Of a DNA stretch of 64,000 bases, positions 25,661 through 37,512 are shown in pieces. Position 1 is the first letter of the stretch. Each line of letters opens with the position of its first letter. The translations under genes were made by a program, and so were the position numbers. Source of the DNA: Promerops cafer (taxonomy: Eukaryota > Chordata > Aves > Passeriformes > Nectariniidae); assembly GCA_013398275.1 (NCBI GenBank), contig VZSE01009355.1:186001-250000 (forward strand). The letters run 5' to 3'. The notes beneath the pieces were generated by a model that did not search any database, was not told where the DNA came from, and saw only the letters and a program-made list of their open reading frames with translations.

Positions 25661-27030
25661 AGCTTCAAAAAATTTCTAGTGCATCCTGAGTTATGTGCTT
25701 GATAATTGAACCATGGTCAATAAAACACCATGGATTTATAGGGCAATGAAAAGAACACACCAAATAAAACTGATCATTCATTGTTTTTAGAAATCAAAGC
25801 ACAAAATTAGCAGTAAAGCGTTTGGCAGCACTTCACAAATTCTTCCTTGAAAAAGTCATTCAAATAGACTTGGATGTGAATGCAATTTGCCTGCACGGGG
25901 TGCTGGGGAAAGGGCAGTCAGTTACATGCAGAGATAACTGGGAATGCCAGGGGGAAAAGTCACTCTGGATAATGGGGGAACAGCTTTAGACCTAGGGTGA
26001 AGTTATCGAGGCCACCTCCGTGACTGAGGTGCTCACCTCAATGTCTGAAGGCAAATTGGACACTTCCCTTCAAATGAGGGGTTTGACAGCAGCACTTTCT
26101 AAAAGGTGCAGAGGAAACAGAGAATCTTTTAGGTAATGATGAGAGATTACTTTCTCTTTGCCTTGTACCTCTTATTCCAATACCTGCTTTAAGGCTGCTA
26201 CAACTGCAGGTGAATATTTTAGTGACATGTCCAAAGTATTTATCTGAATTTATCCCTCCTACCATCCCTTTATCCCATCCGAGACTTAAGCAAGTTGCTG
26301 TAATAAAGTCCTACACTCTTCCAAGTCCTTGCTAGACAGCTCCAAAAGTTTATGGAAGATTTGGAGCAAACACACAGACTTAAATGCTGCCTAATGTCAT
26401 CCTCGATGTCAGGGTAGGTGAGATCCTTCACTGTGGAGATCCAGAGGTGTTAAAAGTAAAGGACCAATATATGTCACTGCAGCTGGCAAACTGCTGACAG
26501 GACAGCACTCACACTTGCTTTCACATCTCTCTTCCTTCCCAGCTAATTTCTTTTTCTGTCCTTATTGCATCTCCAGATGAATTTATTAGTCTGTCACTCA
26601 AATGTGGGGGACTCAAAGGAAGGGTGACTGTGAGACAAATTTTTTGGCCAGCTGGAAACAGCTTGTATGCTGCAGGCTGGGCACTCCGGTCTTAGGGAGT
26701 GGTGAATTCCATAAAAGACTTAAAAAGAAGGACAAAATAAGGATGTAGACTCATTTTCTGCCAGGATCACAACCTTATTTGCAGACCACTTTGTCTCCTG
26801 GTCCAACAGGCACTGACAGGCTAAAAGTAGGAACCACCTATGAGGAGAAAGGGGGTTGGGCTGAATGAGAGGGACTTTTGGGACTGACAGTGTGAAGTGC
26901 CCAGAAAACATGAATCTAGCTCTTAATGGAATTAGTTTTCCCTTAAAATAAAAAAAAAAATAAAATTTCTCATCACAGATAAATATACATTTATATAGTT
27001 ATTGATTCCCTTTTACCCCATGTGAGTTTT

Positions 27031-27032
<2 letters not shown>

Positions 27033-27070
<38 letters not shown>

Positions 27071-27100
27071 GCTTTNNNNNNNNNNNNNNNNNTTTTTTTT
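27033..27100. other. Poly-T run with an assembly gap of 17 Ns
   Basis: A T run of about 37 bases leads to GGCTTT, then Ns at 27076-27092, then eight T. The true length and content are unknown. Frames read across it (strings of Phe and X) are artefacts. Confidence 0.95.
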
Positions 27101-28199
27101 ATGGACTCTGTAATTCCAGAAGCCTCCCATGGGCTGGAAGACTTGTCCCTAGTATGGGTTACCTACAGATCCCAGCATTTCAAATTAAGATATTCTGTCA
27201 AGGGGAAGTCCCAGGTGCTTTCAGCACAAGTGTGAGCTCTGAAAATGAAGTTAAAGCTGTCAACACTGACCAAAAAGGAAACGGTTCATAAGACAGAGAT
27301 GGAAATCCCAGGACAAACGGCTTCAAATGAGGGAGGGGACAGAGCAAGGAGGGGGGAAGAGACAACTCCTTTGGACGTTTGGCAGTGGGGACAAAATGCC
27401 AATCCTCAAACGTGCAGTTTACAATAGAGATGACAAATTGGGTGCAAGACAATGACCCGTTGCTGGGCTGGGCAGGAGACAGGATCAATCAGCTCTGGAA
27501 GACTGACTAAGGTTAAGTGTTGGTTGGGGCCAAGGAGCTGCAGGCCACCCAAGCAGATCAAGCGAGAAAGCGCTAATGGGAAAGACATTTTGGGAGTTAA
27601 AAATATAACTGGTTCCTTAATCTGGGAACACAGAGCTGTAAAATAACAGCTGGACAGCAAGGCAGAACAAAGTTCTCCTCAGTGGTTGAGTGAAAGGTGA
27701 TTGAATGGAAAGACACCGTCTGCTTGATCAGAACAGGCCCTCAGCCAGGATGGCTACGTGTGGAGAAAGGCAGGGTCACATTCCTCTGAGATGGCAGCAC
27801 TGCTCTGTCCCACAGGCCAGGGCAGCAGTCTTCAAAGTAACAATGAAATATTAGACGTTTTAAAAGGATTTCCCACTATATTGATGTTGTTCCCATAACA
27901 CAAGCCAAGGAGTAGGAAGGCAGCACATCAAAACACGTTTGCACGCACTTGGGAACAGGCATCTCTTCTGCACCAGACAATGCTTTCTACTGCCTGTAAA
28001 GGCAACATTTGGGCTGCGAGTACATGGAAAAATCTTCCTACGGCACCTGCACCAAAAGCAGGAGGCTGAGAAAGTAGCCTCCGTGGCTGATGGTGTTTGA
28101 AGTGATTCACAAAACCCAGGGGCATGTCAGATCCTGCAGGGATGAGCACTGCCCCAGTGTCCAGCTGAACCATTTCTGCTGCTCAAAGGACAAAACTTG

Positions 28200-28834
28200 T
28201 CCATGAGCCAGCAGTGCCCTGGGGCCGAGAAGGTCAGTGGTGTCCTGGGGTGCATCAGGAAGAGCAGTGCCAGCAGCTCAGGGAGGTGATCCTGCCCCTC
28301 TGCCCAGCCCTGTGAGGCACATCTAGAGAACTGTGTCCAGTCCTGGGCTCCTCAGGACAGGAGGGACAGGGAGCTCCTGGAGCGGGGCCAGCGAAGGCTG
28401 CGGAGATGATTTAGGGCCTGGAGCATCTCTGGCAGGGAAAGGCTGAGGGAGCTGGGGCTGTCCAGCCTCGAGAGGAGCCCCAGCTGAGAGGGGCCCTCAG
28501 CCCTGGGTGTCCCTGTGTGCAGGGAGGGCTCCGAGCAGGGCCCAGGCTCTTCTCCCTGGGGCCCAGCAATGGCACCAGAGGAACGGGCAGGGACTGAGCC
28601 CAGGAAGTTCCACCTGGACATGAGGCAGAACTTCTGTCCTGGGCAGTGACCGAGAACTGAACAGATTGTCCAGAGAGGGTGTGGAGTCTCCTCACTGGAG
28701 ATATTCCAGGACCATCTGGACACAATCCTGTGTCCTGTGCTCTGGGATGGCCCTGCTGGAGCAGGGAAGTGGGACCAGTGACCCACTGTGGTCCCTTCCA
28801 GCCTGGCCCATCCTGGGATTCTGTGATTCTGTGT
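28200..28834 (+). mobile_element. CR1 3' portion, about 635 bases
   Basis: This is the longest recent-looking CR1 in the window. Sense landmarks run from CATGAGCCAGCAGTGCCCTG through GTCCTGGGGTGCATCAGGAA, GTGTCCAGTCCTGGGCTCCT and GGCTGAGGGAGCTGGGGCTG. They end with GGTCCCTTCCAGCCTGGCCC and a GATTCTGTGATTCTGTG tail of octamers. The copy is GC-rich, so frames on both strands stay open (up to 166 codons), but it carries no intact CR1 protein. Confidence 0.95.
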
Positions 28835-31261
28835 GGGTAGTGGCTGGCCCAAGACAGAGCACAGACTGAACTGTGCTAAAATTCAGGACTGCAGAGCTCT
28901 CTTCCATGTCAGTTCAGAAGCACAGCCTATACAAGGCAGGCAAGATGTTGCCACAGCTGTTGCAAGGGGTTAAATGCTCATCTCTCAGCAGCACTTCTGT
29001 TTGAGAGTGAGCTCTGCAAACACTCAAACCACCACAGAAGAACCACAGGTCACAGGATCCAGGCTCAGGAGCTGAAAACACTCTCAGCAATTCCCAAGCA
29101 TCACAATTTGTAGCAGCACAGGACACAGGTAACAGATTCTGTCTGCATCCCTGCACTCCCCTTTCTGCCAGCTCGGTGTTCCCCGCTATTGCAGCTTTTA
29201 GATGGTTTTTTTCCAGACTGTGGTACATGACAAATGCAGAACAGGGAGAGCTTCTGCAGTTTTCTGTCATACAGTCTTAACAGCTCTTCCTAAATCCCCT
29301 GCAAAGCTTGGAAGAGGCACAAAGAAGAAAACTACTGTCACCTTGCAGTGTAACTGGCTGCTATGTGATGTAATAGCCACTATTCACATTTTTCCCTGGG
29401 ATAAGCTGTTGGCATTCCGGAAGAAAAGGGTAGATTCCTGAGCTTACTTATGAATTTCCTGCAGGCTAACCACATTCATAGAAAAAGACTCTGTAGATCC
29501 CCTGCTGTTATATTATTTTGTAGGTAAACCTGTCAGCTCTTTAAATTAAAACTTTTGGTTTGTGATGGAAATCAGGCTTCCAAATTCACTTCCTTTTCTA
29601 GCAAATACTACTCTTTATTATTCCAAAGTTATTATTCTAGTATCCTCATTATCACAGCGTTATTACGTATTACTCTTCAGGAACTAGTTTTAAACCATTC
29701 AGTGGCATCCAGATTTTTAGCTGACATAATATGGGATGTATCAAGGGTAGCAATACTCACTGCTGCTGTTTAGTGACTCAGTGCATGACAGAGGTCTGAG
29801 AATTGACATTTGTTTGACACATCACATTTCCTTCAGCTACCGTACCTTTTACTACCTTCAGCTGCTACCTCTGCATTGTATTTTCAAATCCAAGACTACT
29901 GCAAAATGAACTTTATTTGTGCAATAAACAGAGCACCTGTCTGGCACCTGTTTTAAGCATTTACCGCTGACAGTGAAGCTGCCTGAGCTACGGAGAAAAA
30001 CAAAAATACCCCTTCAGATTGCAAGAGAAAGAGCCTTCAGAAGTCTGCTTAATCAGTATAATCTGGCAAAGTGCTGCGTCCTGGAACAGACCCTGCTCTT
30101 CAGTACTAGAGAACAGAGACAATTTTTCAAAGCTATGGACATTCACACGACAAACGATGTGTTACAGCATTTTCACCATGATCAAACACAAAAGAAAAGC
30201 CAGACTTACCTCTGGGTGAGCCTTTTTCGATCATCACATGTGTGAGCTGCAGAGATGGAAAGAGAAGCATGTGGAAAAGCAGGACAGGTACTAACCAGAA
30301 CAGGCACCCAGCAGGCAACACTTGCAAAATGGCTACAGGAAGACTGGAGCAGTTCAGCTCTGCAAGACTTAAAGGGACAGATTTCCACAAGCACACTGGG
30401 GCAAAAGGCTCTGGAAGAGCACAATTCCCCACTGGGAGAAGGCAGGCCCCGGTCCTGGAAATATTGAAGCATGTCCTTAACTCTAAGCGTGTGAGAATGC
30501 TGTGGACTTCAGTCTGTGAGCCCTGCACAAGACTGCAGGACTCAATTTACTGACATGCACAAAGTTACCCAGGGAGGGGATGCTCCAGCCGAGTGCTTGT
30601 GACAGCTCCAACACAGAAGGAGTGAGGTGCCATCACTGCTGAGTTACTCTGACCACTGAAGAGTGCTAAGATACATTCCAGAAGTGCAGAAAGGAAAGAA
30701 AATAATCAAAATGCACCCTAAAAAAAACCTCAAGTCATTGCAACAAATGTTGCTCATGTATTCACTCTGATATTTCTAGTTTGTTTCTTCAGCGTGATAC
30801 CCACAAAAGCTGCCCATCTAATTTAAACAATTCCAAAGCACTTTGAACTTCTCAAAACAAGTGAAAATAACCCCAGTTACAGATTTACAGCTCCCCTCTC
30901 CTCTATGGCTGAATTACTATGTCAAATATTTTACAGTAAGAGCAGAAGCACCCCAATGACAAGGCACAGGAGATTTTGAAGACACCAAATCAATATCAGC
31001 AGGATTCAAAAGAGAGTTTCCCCTTAGCTTTGTTGCACAAGATTGTCACAGCACAGCTGCATAGGACAACTGGAGCCTCTATGGTGTCCCCAGACCTTTT
31101 TCCACCACAAAGGCCCCCAAAACAACACATATGATGATCCTTTTCAGTCATGACAGCTGGCATCATGACTTTGGGACAGTCAGGAGGGGATTTCTGCAGT
31201 TATGGGATATGAATAGGTAACACATTTGGGCTCAGGCTTGGTCTGAAGTGGCTCTTCTGCA
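28835..31261. other. Intergenic DNA, nothing recognised
   Basis: Several frames of 90-131 codons occur at 28914-29270 and 29973-30553 on both strands. They overlap one another and show no family resemblance, which argues for chance. Confidence 0.5.
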
Positions 31262-31297
31262 TCACAGAGCCATAGAATCACAGAATCATACTCACAG
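31262..31297 (-). mobile_element. CR1 tail octamers, left of the LTR
   Basis: CATAGAATCACAGAATCATA is the tail of a reverse-oriented CR1. It is separated from the rest of that CR1 (31863-31935) by the LTR. Confidence 0.6.
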
Positions 31298-31862
31298 TGT
31301 TAGGAATAAAACACTAAGAAATCTCAACACCTAAGTTGTAAAGTTAATGAATTAAGTTACATGTTATTAATGATTGTGAAGTTAATAAGTTAATGTTGTC
31401 AATAACCCTTTTTCCATCGGGAATCACCTCTGCTGCTTCCCAACATGGCGACCAGGACTTGAAAGGGGGAGGGATGATGTTGGCCCGTATGCAAATTAAG
31501 AGACCGTTCATACAGAGCAGCAAAACAAGCCAGCACCAAATTCAAAGATTCAAACACCCTTAGATGAAGAACAATTGTAGTTTTCTCCTAAAACACCCTG
31601 AAGATTTTTACCATCTCGCCATAACAGCAGAAAGTTAGCTAGAACAAAAATCCTAGACTTCGAACCCAGCCACATTTTCCTATGGACTCCCGTGAGGACG
31701 GAAGTCCCAGCTCTGCCGTGTGTGACAAAGCTGAAATTCTCCTCCTCTGTGTCGGACCTGGAAGCAGCAGTGGAGTGCACGACCCCTCGGGCCCCCATTC
31801 CGAGCTGATCTTTTAATAAAGGCATTAAAAGGAGCCAGTCTCCTGCCCTGTTCATTTTAACA
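31298..31862 (+). mobile_element. Probable solo long terminal repeat of an endogenous retrovirus
   Basis: A block of 565 bases starts TGTTAGGAATAAAACAC and ends TTCATTTTAACA, the TG...CA ends of a retroviral LTR. An AATAAA at 31815-31820 lies 42 bases before the 3' end, as expected for an R-U5 boundary, and sets the plus orientation. No internal retroviral genes flank it, so it is a solo LTR left by recombination. It interrupts the octamer tail of a reverse CR1. A clean 4-6 base target duplication is not visible, perhaps obscured by the octamer repeats. The family is not determined. Confidence 0.65.
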
Positions 31863-31935
31863 GAATCATAAAATCATGGAGTGATTTGGGTTGGAAGGGA
31901 CCTTAAAGATCATCTTGTTCCAACCTTCCTGGAAA
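31863..31935 (-). mobile_element. CR1 3' tail, right of the LTR
   Basis: GAATCATAAAATCATGGAGT, GATTTGGGTTGGAAGGGACC and TTAAAGATCATCTTGTTCCA are the reverse-oriented CR1 3' tail. With the octamers to the left of the LTR it forms one interrupted element. Confidence 0.9.
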
Positions 31936-34900
31936 AAAATAAAGATATTATGTTGCTGATGGGGTTTATTTGCTCATATTGGATCATATACCTAGTTAAA
32001 TGCTGAAAGAATTGAAACCCTGGGGTTTTTTTCATATTTCCCCCTGTGATTAGAAGCTAATCTTAGCTGTTTTCCAAATGCCATCATTTTCTTCCTGACA
32101 CTGATTTTACTCTATGCTCTGCTTGTGTTTCCACAAATATGAAATCAACATGAGGGTCAATATTGGAGATATTTTACTTTGTAAAACTTCATTCAATTCA
32201 TATCACCAAATAAACCCCTGTGTATGCAATAACTTGGACTTGCACACAACCCATAAACCACTCATGTTTGATTGCCTCCAGACACAGGGGGCTGGGACCC
32301 TCTCAAACATCTTAGCACCAGAGGAATTGCCCTGCACGTTTCATCTGCTGCAGGATGTTTCAGGAAATGTAGTGGGAGCTTTTTCCCCACTCATTGAAAT
32401 GTCCTGAAAACATCATGAGACTCATTCTGCTCCTGCTTACAGCAGTAATTTGTTCTGTGCCAGTCATCTCAGTGAGGGTGACACCAGATCCCAGTTACCC
32501 CTGCTTAGTGGAAGTAGTTCCCACTCCATGTTTTGTGTGGGTTGTAGCTTTTTTAAAGAGTGTCATTAGCATGACTGATTACATGCTATTGGCATGCCAT
32601 GAAAGTTTGCCAGGTGTAACTTAACATTGGATTCTTAATGAATATCTGGGCCTGAATCTGATTTTTCTTATACTACATTCACACTGGAGCAGCAGCAATG
32701 TTGGAGTGAGATTAGAAGGGATCCATGGCCTGAATCATACACCCAAGAAAAACCATGAAGAAAATCAGGTGGAGTGATGGATATTGAACATCTGGCAGCT
32801 GGAACCCAAATTTTGCATTTAATATTATGAGTTTCAAATATTACTAAGAGGGTAGGCGTTCATGGATTCTGCCATCAATTAATGGGCTAAGTTTTTTCAA
32901 GACTTCTTAATAATAGAGATTCAAAGGCAATCACTTAAGGGGACTTCTTTATACCCTGCCATTAAAACAAGTGTTCCTTGTAAGGCATTAGTACAGGTGG
33001 GAAGAATTTGCCATGCAGGGATAAGAAAATCAGACAAGAAATGTTCCAATAATTGTTTTAAATATCTCTGGGTGAGGTAGCAGATAAATAGGGCTATGCA
33101 ACTTCTAAGAATTTGAAACCTTTTGCTTTCTGAGCCAGACTGCCCTTTCCACAGACACACTCCTTAAAAAATTAGGTAACAAAAGATTTTTTGGCTGGAA
33201 AGGGAAAAAGTTTTAAAATTGTTTTCTTCATTGTTTTAACATGAAGCAACTCACAGTGTGTGTGTGTCCCTGGACAGGAGGGTGGATTAAGATTATTCCA
33301 TGCTTTGATAGAACAAGTCCCTTTATAGCCTGCTTTAAAGTTTGGTTTAATTGTGTAAAATCTGATTTTTGCTCCCTTGAATATGTGTAGACACATTAAT
33401 TTGGGTTTTTTTACTGTATTGGAGCTTAAAAATTAATCTTTTTTCTGTGTCAAATGCTGTCATGTGCCACATTAGGTGGTGTACCCCGCACACAATAATG
33501 ATGCCTGGTGTGCAACTTCTTGCAGCCAGGGATGTGTCCAACAAGGCTCTGCCCATAATGGAAGTGCTCTTTAGCATACAGTTGTCTGGTTTAGATGATG
33601 TGAATTCGCCTCTTCACTGATTTCCAGAGGTAAAATAGGTTTCTGTAAAGGCTGTTGGCTGAAAAGCAGCACAATAAGGAAGGAGATAAAGTAGCTGGCA
33701 GCAGAAACCTGTAATATTTGCAAAAGGAAAAGCAAGGAAGCCAAAGAAGCAGCCCTGATGGAGAAAAAAAAAAGGCTAAGGAAGGCTTCCTGTCTAGTGA
33801 AAACAACAGTCACCTGCTTGAGAAAGCAGAGAGGACCAGACAACAGCAGGAGAAATGTTTCCAGGGGTTCTCATAAAAACGGAACACAGTTTTCTTTGGC
33901 AAGTGAATTTGCTACAAGAGCCAAATGTCTTCAGAAACAGCTTATCCTCTGGTAGCTGTCTTTTGCTTAAACTCCCTCAAAAAAGCATCTGTAAAGCCCT
34001 GTGAAGCATGAAGGCATTCCAAGTGTAATCAGTTAGATAAGGCAGCGTCCATTCCAGCCTGGCCACTTGTTCTAACAAACTTGGTAATTCCAAGCTCTGT
34101 GCAGGAGGAACTCTGGGCTGCCTCCTGCACGGCAGAGCATCATGGATTGGCTGCTCATCCACAGCCCAAGTGGTTTAGCAAGAACTCAGCTCAGAGTTGA
34201 GATCTCAGATCTGCAGGGCTGACCTCAGAGCCCCACATCTATGGATGCTTGGAAAAGGGAGGAAAGCACCAGGTGGAGAAGCAGCAGTTTGCCCAATTGC
34301 ATTCTGCACCTGATGTTTTATTGGAGGAGGGAAGAGGCTGAGGAACAAGAAAACATCAATCTCCAGCATTTCATTCCACAAGAAAGAGTTTTCCTTCAAG
34401 TGCAAACATCAAAGTTCCCAGATAGCTGCATTTTAAATCCATCCCTTACAACGATCTGATAGAAGGGAAAAGTCTCTGGGGGCACACACTGGCTCATGAG
34501 AGTAAATTAATGGATGGCACAGAGCTTATACACTGCTGGATCTGTTCTTGTTTGTCAGCTGCCAGCAAGACATGCAATTAGGAAAATTGAAGTCCAGTTG
34601 AAGCCTGGACATTGGTTTGCCAATTTGGCACCAGCCTCCCTGCTGTCAGGTCTTAGTTGACAAATAGTCCCAGTTTGGGAGTGACTCAAACATTTTATCT
34701 CTCATATGTTTTAAATAAATTAGGAAAGGCACGTGCAACAACAACAAAAAATATACCAGAATAGTTTCATTATTACCTAAATGGACTGGGGTCAGAGTCA
34801 TGTATTCTATTTAATCCAGCACTAAGGTATGATTTCAAGAACAGAGGTGGAAAAAACCAAGAGTCATTTGAACCAAGATTCTAAGGCTCTACTTATAAGA

Positions 34901-35065
34901 AGACTTAGGCAAGCGTTTAGCTTCTCACAGTGCAAAAACAATGTGTGGCAACACTGTTCCTGGGTTTGAAATGATACCTGGAGATCTGGTAGAGTTCAAC
35001 CCCTCATTTTCTACTTGAAATGGAATTTCTGCAAAAGGACTTCATGTGTTAACCCATAAAAATCA
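31936..35065. other. Intergenic DNA, nothing recognised
   Basis: AT-rich non-coding sequence. Frames up to 97 codons (32114-32407) lack any recognisable feature. Confidence 0.5.
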
Positions 35066-35371
35066 TATAGAATCATCACAGAATCACAGAATGGTTTGGA
35101 TTGGATGGGACCTTAAAGATCATCTTGTACCAGCCCCCTTTGGGCAGGGACACCTTCCACTATCCCAGGATGCTCAGAGCCCCATCCAACCTGGCCTTGG
35201 ACACTTCCAGGGATGGGGCAGCCACAGCTGCTCTGGGCAACCTGTGCCAGGGCCTCACCAGCCTCACAGGGAACAATTTCTTCCTATTATATAATTCAAC
35301 CCCACTCTCTGTCAGTGTGAAGCCATTCCCCCTTGTCCTGTCACTCCAGGTCCTTGTCAGTAGTCTCTCTC
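35066..35371 (-). mobile_element. CR1 3' portion
   Basis: The plus strand starts ATAGAATCATCACAGAATCA and passes GGGACCTTAAAGATCATCTT, ACTTCCAGGGATGGGGCAGC and AGCCATTCCCCCTTGTCCTG. This is a reverse CR1. It is close in text to the copies at 9021 and 49675, suggesting the same subfamily. Confidence 0.95.
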
Positions 35372-37436
35372 CAAAATTAAATACATAATTTTGTGAGGAG
35401 TCCTAGAGCCCCATAATGAGTGGAAGAGCTTTTCATATAAAAGATGGCCAACAAATAGCAATCTCCTTATTTTCACAAGAATTATACCTTTCTATGAAAT
35501 GGAGATGTGTGAAATTAGTTCTACTTTTTTGTAAGTTATCATTTTGTGTCTGTTTTATTTCCCCTCTTTTGTCTTCATCTTGTTCACCTCTATTATAAGG
35601 ATTTAATTTTCTCCAAATATGAGACAAAAGGATTTATGCTTTCTTTAAAGATGGAAATCCATGGAAGCTTGACATTTATTGTAAGGGGGGCTAGGAGTTC
35701 ACCTGGAATTTATTTATTTATATAAATTTAGATATGCCTGGCATTCCAGGGGAAAGGGCTGGTGGTTTCCCTCTCAGACAGGCCAGGGAGCCAGCTCAGG
35801 ACCACCACCCTCCAGAAAGGCCACTTTTCTGCCTCCCCACCATGTGCTCACTTATCAGAACAGAAGATGCATTCCCACTTTGCCTATTCCAACTCTCAGC
35901 ACTCTGGTTTGAATCCTATTCCCCATTCCCCAGGGGATTTAGAAAACAACCATGACCATAATCACACATGACCTTTGCTTTTGGATACCTGTTTTCAAGG
36001 CATGACATGATTTTGGTGGACATTAACAGTGTAATTGGAATGAATCCCTGTAACATCATTGTGGACAGGTTTATTTGTTCAGCACGGAGTGTGAGTGTTC
36101 AGCTCCTTCTGATTTCTCAGAAATGCCAAAATTATTCCAAAAATATCAGAGGTCCTAAGCATCCATAGATGCTTCACTTTTAAGGTGAAGTTACTCTGTC
36201 AAGGCTTTCAGTCAGGGTTCTGCTTAATATCCTTTGCTTTCTGCCTTTTGGGAGTCAAAACAAATATTTTGGGCTGAAAAGCAAAAAATGAATGTGTAAG
36301 TCTTGGATGACCAGGATAGTTCCAGGTAACTTGGAAGTCACTGGAAAAGCTTCCCCTGGCTTTGGTAAGGTAGAGGTGAAGCTGCAAGCCAAGGAAGAGC
36401 ACAAAGGATTGCCATGACACTTCCTGCCTTCGGAGATGATAGAGGCAGTTCTGCAGGGCTTTTGGCTTTCCTGCTTCATTTGAGAGTCTATATTTGGCAA
36501 TGAAAAATAGCCCTATTTAGAGAATTTTGTAAACAATATTTGTTATAGGCAATGAATTTTTTCCATCGCCTATATATAGCTATCTGAAGCTCTGATATGT
36601 TCAGGTCAAGCGACAAGAAGTAATTTAATTTTACTGAGGTTTCATGCCACATTGAGCTGTTTTAACTGACCATGGGGAAGCAGTTGTGCTCCATGAACCA
36701 TTTTAATGTGTGTGTCCCTAGAGTACTTTTGGGCACTTCTGATTTGCCAAGGTCACATCATCTATGTTTGTCATCAAATAGCCCCAGGCACACTGAGGGA
36801 CAACCTTTGCAATTCCACATCCCAAATGAGCTGGGTACAGCCTCATGAGTTGTTGATTTCACTTAGGAAAGGCATCACAGGGACAGCCAGACAGGCTGTA
36901 AACTCTGGGAGTACACAATGCTTCTCTTCAGTTTAGTAGTAGCACCTTAAACCTCAGAGTCCAAACTAAAATCCAGGGTATGAGGCACTCCACAAACATA
37001 AAACTTTGATTTATTAAATGGAAAAGTCTCAAGGTGGCAGCAAAGCAATTAAACATTTCCACACCACTTTATTGAATTATGAAACTCATTGTGTAAGACA
37101 TCTCTAAGGCAAAAATCAAATGTATTCAGATAATAAAACTATTCATGGGGATTTTGTTTCCATCCAGTAACTCATGAAGTATGTACAGGTTTCAACCAGA
37201 ATGTGAAAACAAGGGTTCCTTACTCCTCTCCTGTTCCTTACTCCTCTTCCCACCCCAAAAGTATCCCACTGGAAAGGCCACATGCAATAGGGTCAGAGCA
37301 ATGAGGAGAGGAGACAGTGAAGGGAAAATGGTGTTACTCTTAATTCTGTATAAATATTCAGAAGAACATTTATTTATTAAGCAGTAATTAATAAAACAAT
37401 GTTGCGAGCCACAGAGAATGACAACATTTTTCACAG
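35372..37436. other. Intergenic DNA, nothing recognised
   Basis: No gene or large repeat is seen. A direct 18-base duplication (GTTCCTTACTCCTCTCCT, then a near copy) lies at about 37217-37252. Confidence 0.5.
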
Positions 37437-37512
37437 CCCCATAGAATGCATTGTGTTGGAAGGGACCAACAAGGATCCTTGAATTTCAAGTCCTGGCCCT
37501 GCACAGGGATAC
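37437..37512 (-). mobile_element. CR1 3' tail, divergent subfamily
   Basis: CATAGAATGCATTGTGTTGG, AAGGGACCAACAAGGATCCT and TCCTGGCCCTGCACAGGGAT match the reverse tail of the CR1 subfamilies whose tail reads 'GGAAGGGACCCACAAGGATC'. Confidence 0.8.

Larger units (their letters stand above)
21201..28199. other. Intergenic DNA with old repeat traces
   Basis: No gene is seen. Traces of the palindromic amniote repeat occur near 23749-23790 (TGACTTCAGTGGGATTAGTC). They recur at 25415-25462 and 25620-25660 (CGTGCTTAAAGCTGAGCACA; GGCTTGATCCAAAAACCATT). A-runs lie near 24919 and 25217. The stretch 27300-27700 is GC-richer and open on both strands, without a recognised product. Confidence 0.5.

Noticed and set aside
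27022..27291. A frame with a long Phe run and unknown residues
   Set aside because: It is created by the poly-T run and the N gap.
28352..28907. Minus-strand frames up to 166 codons
   Set aside because: They lie on the antisense of a GC-rich CR1 copy and have no protein resemblance.
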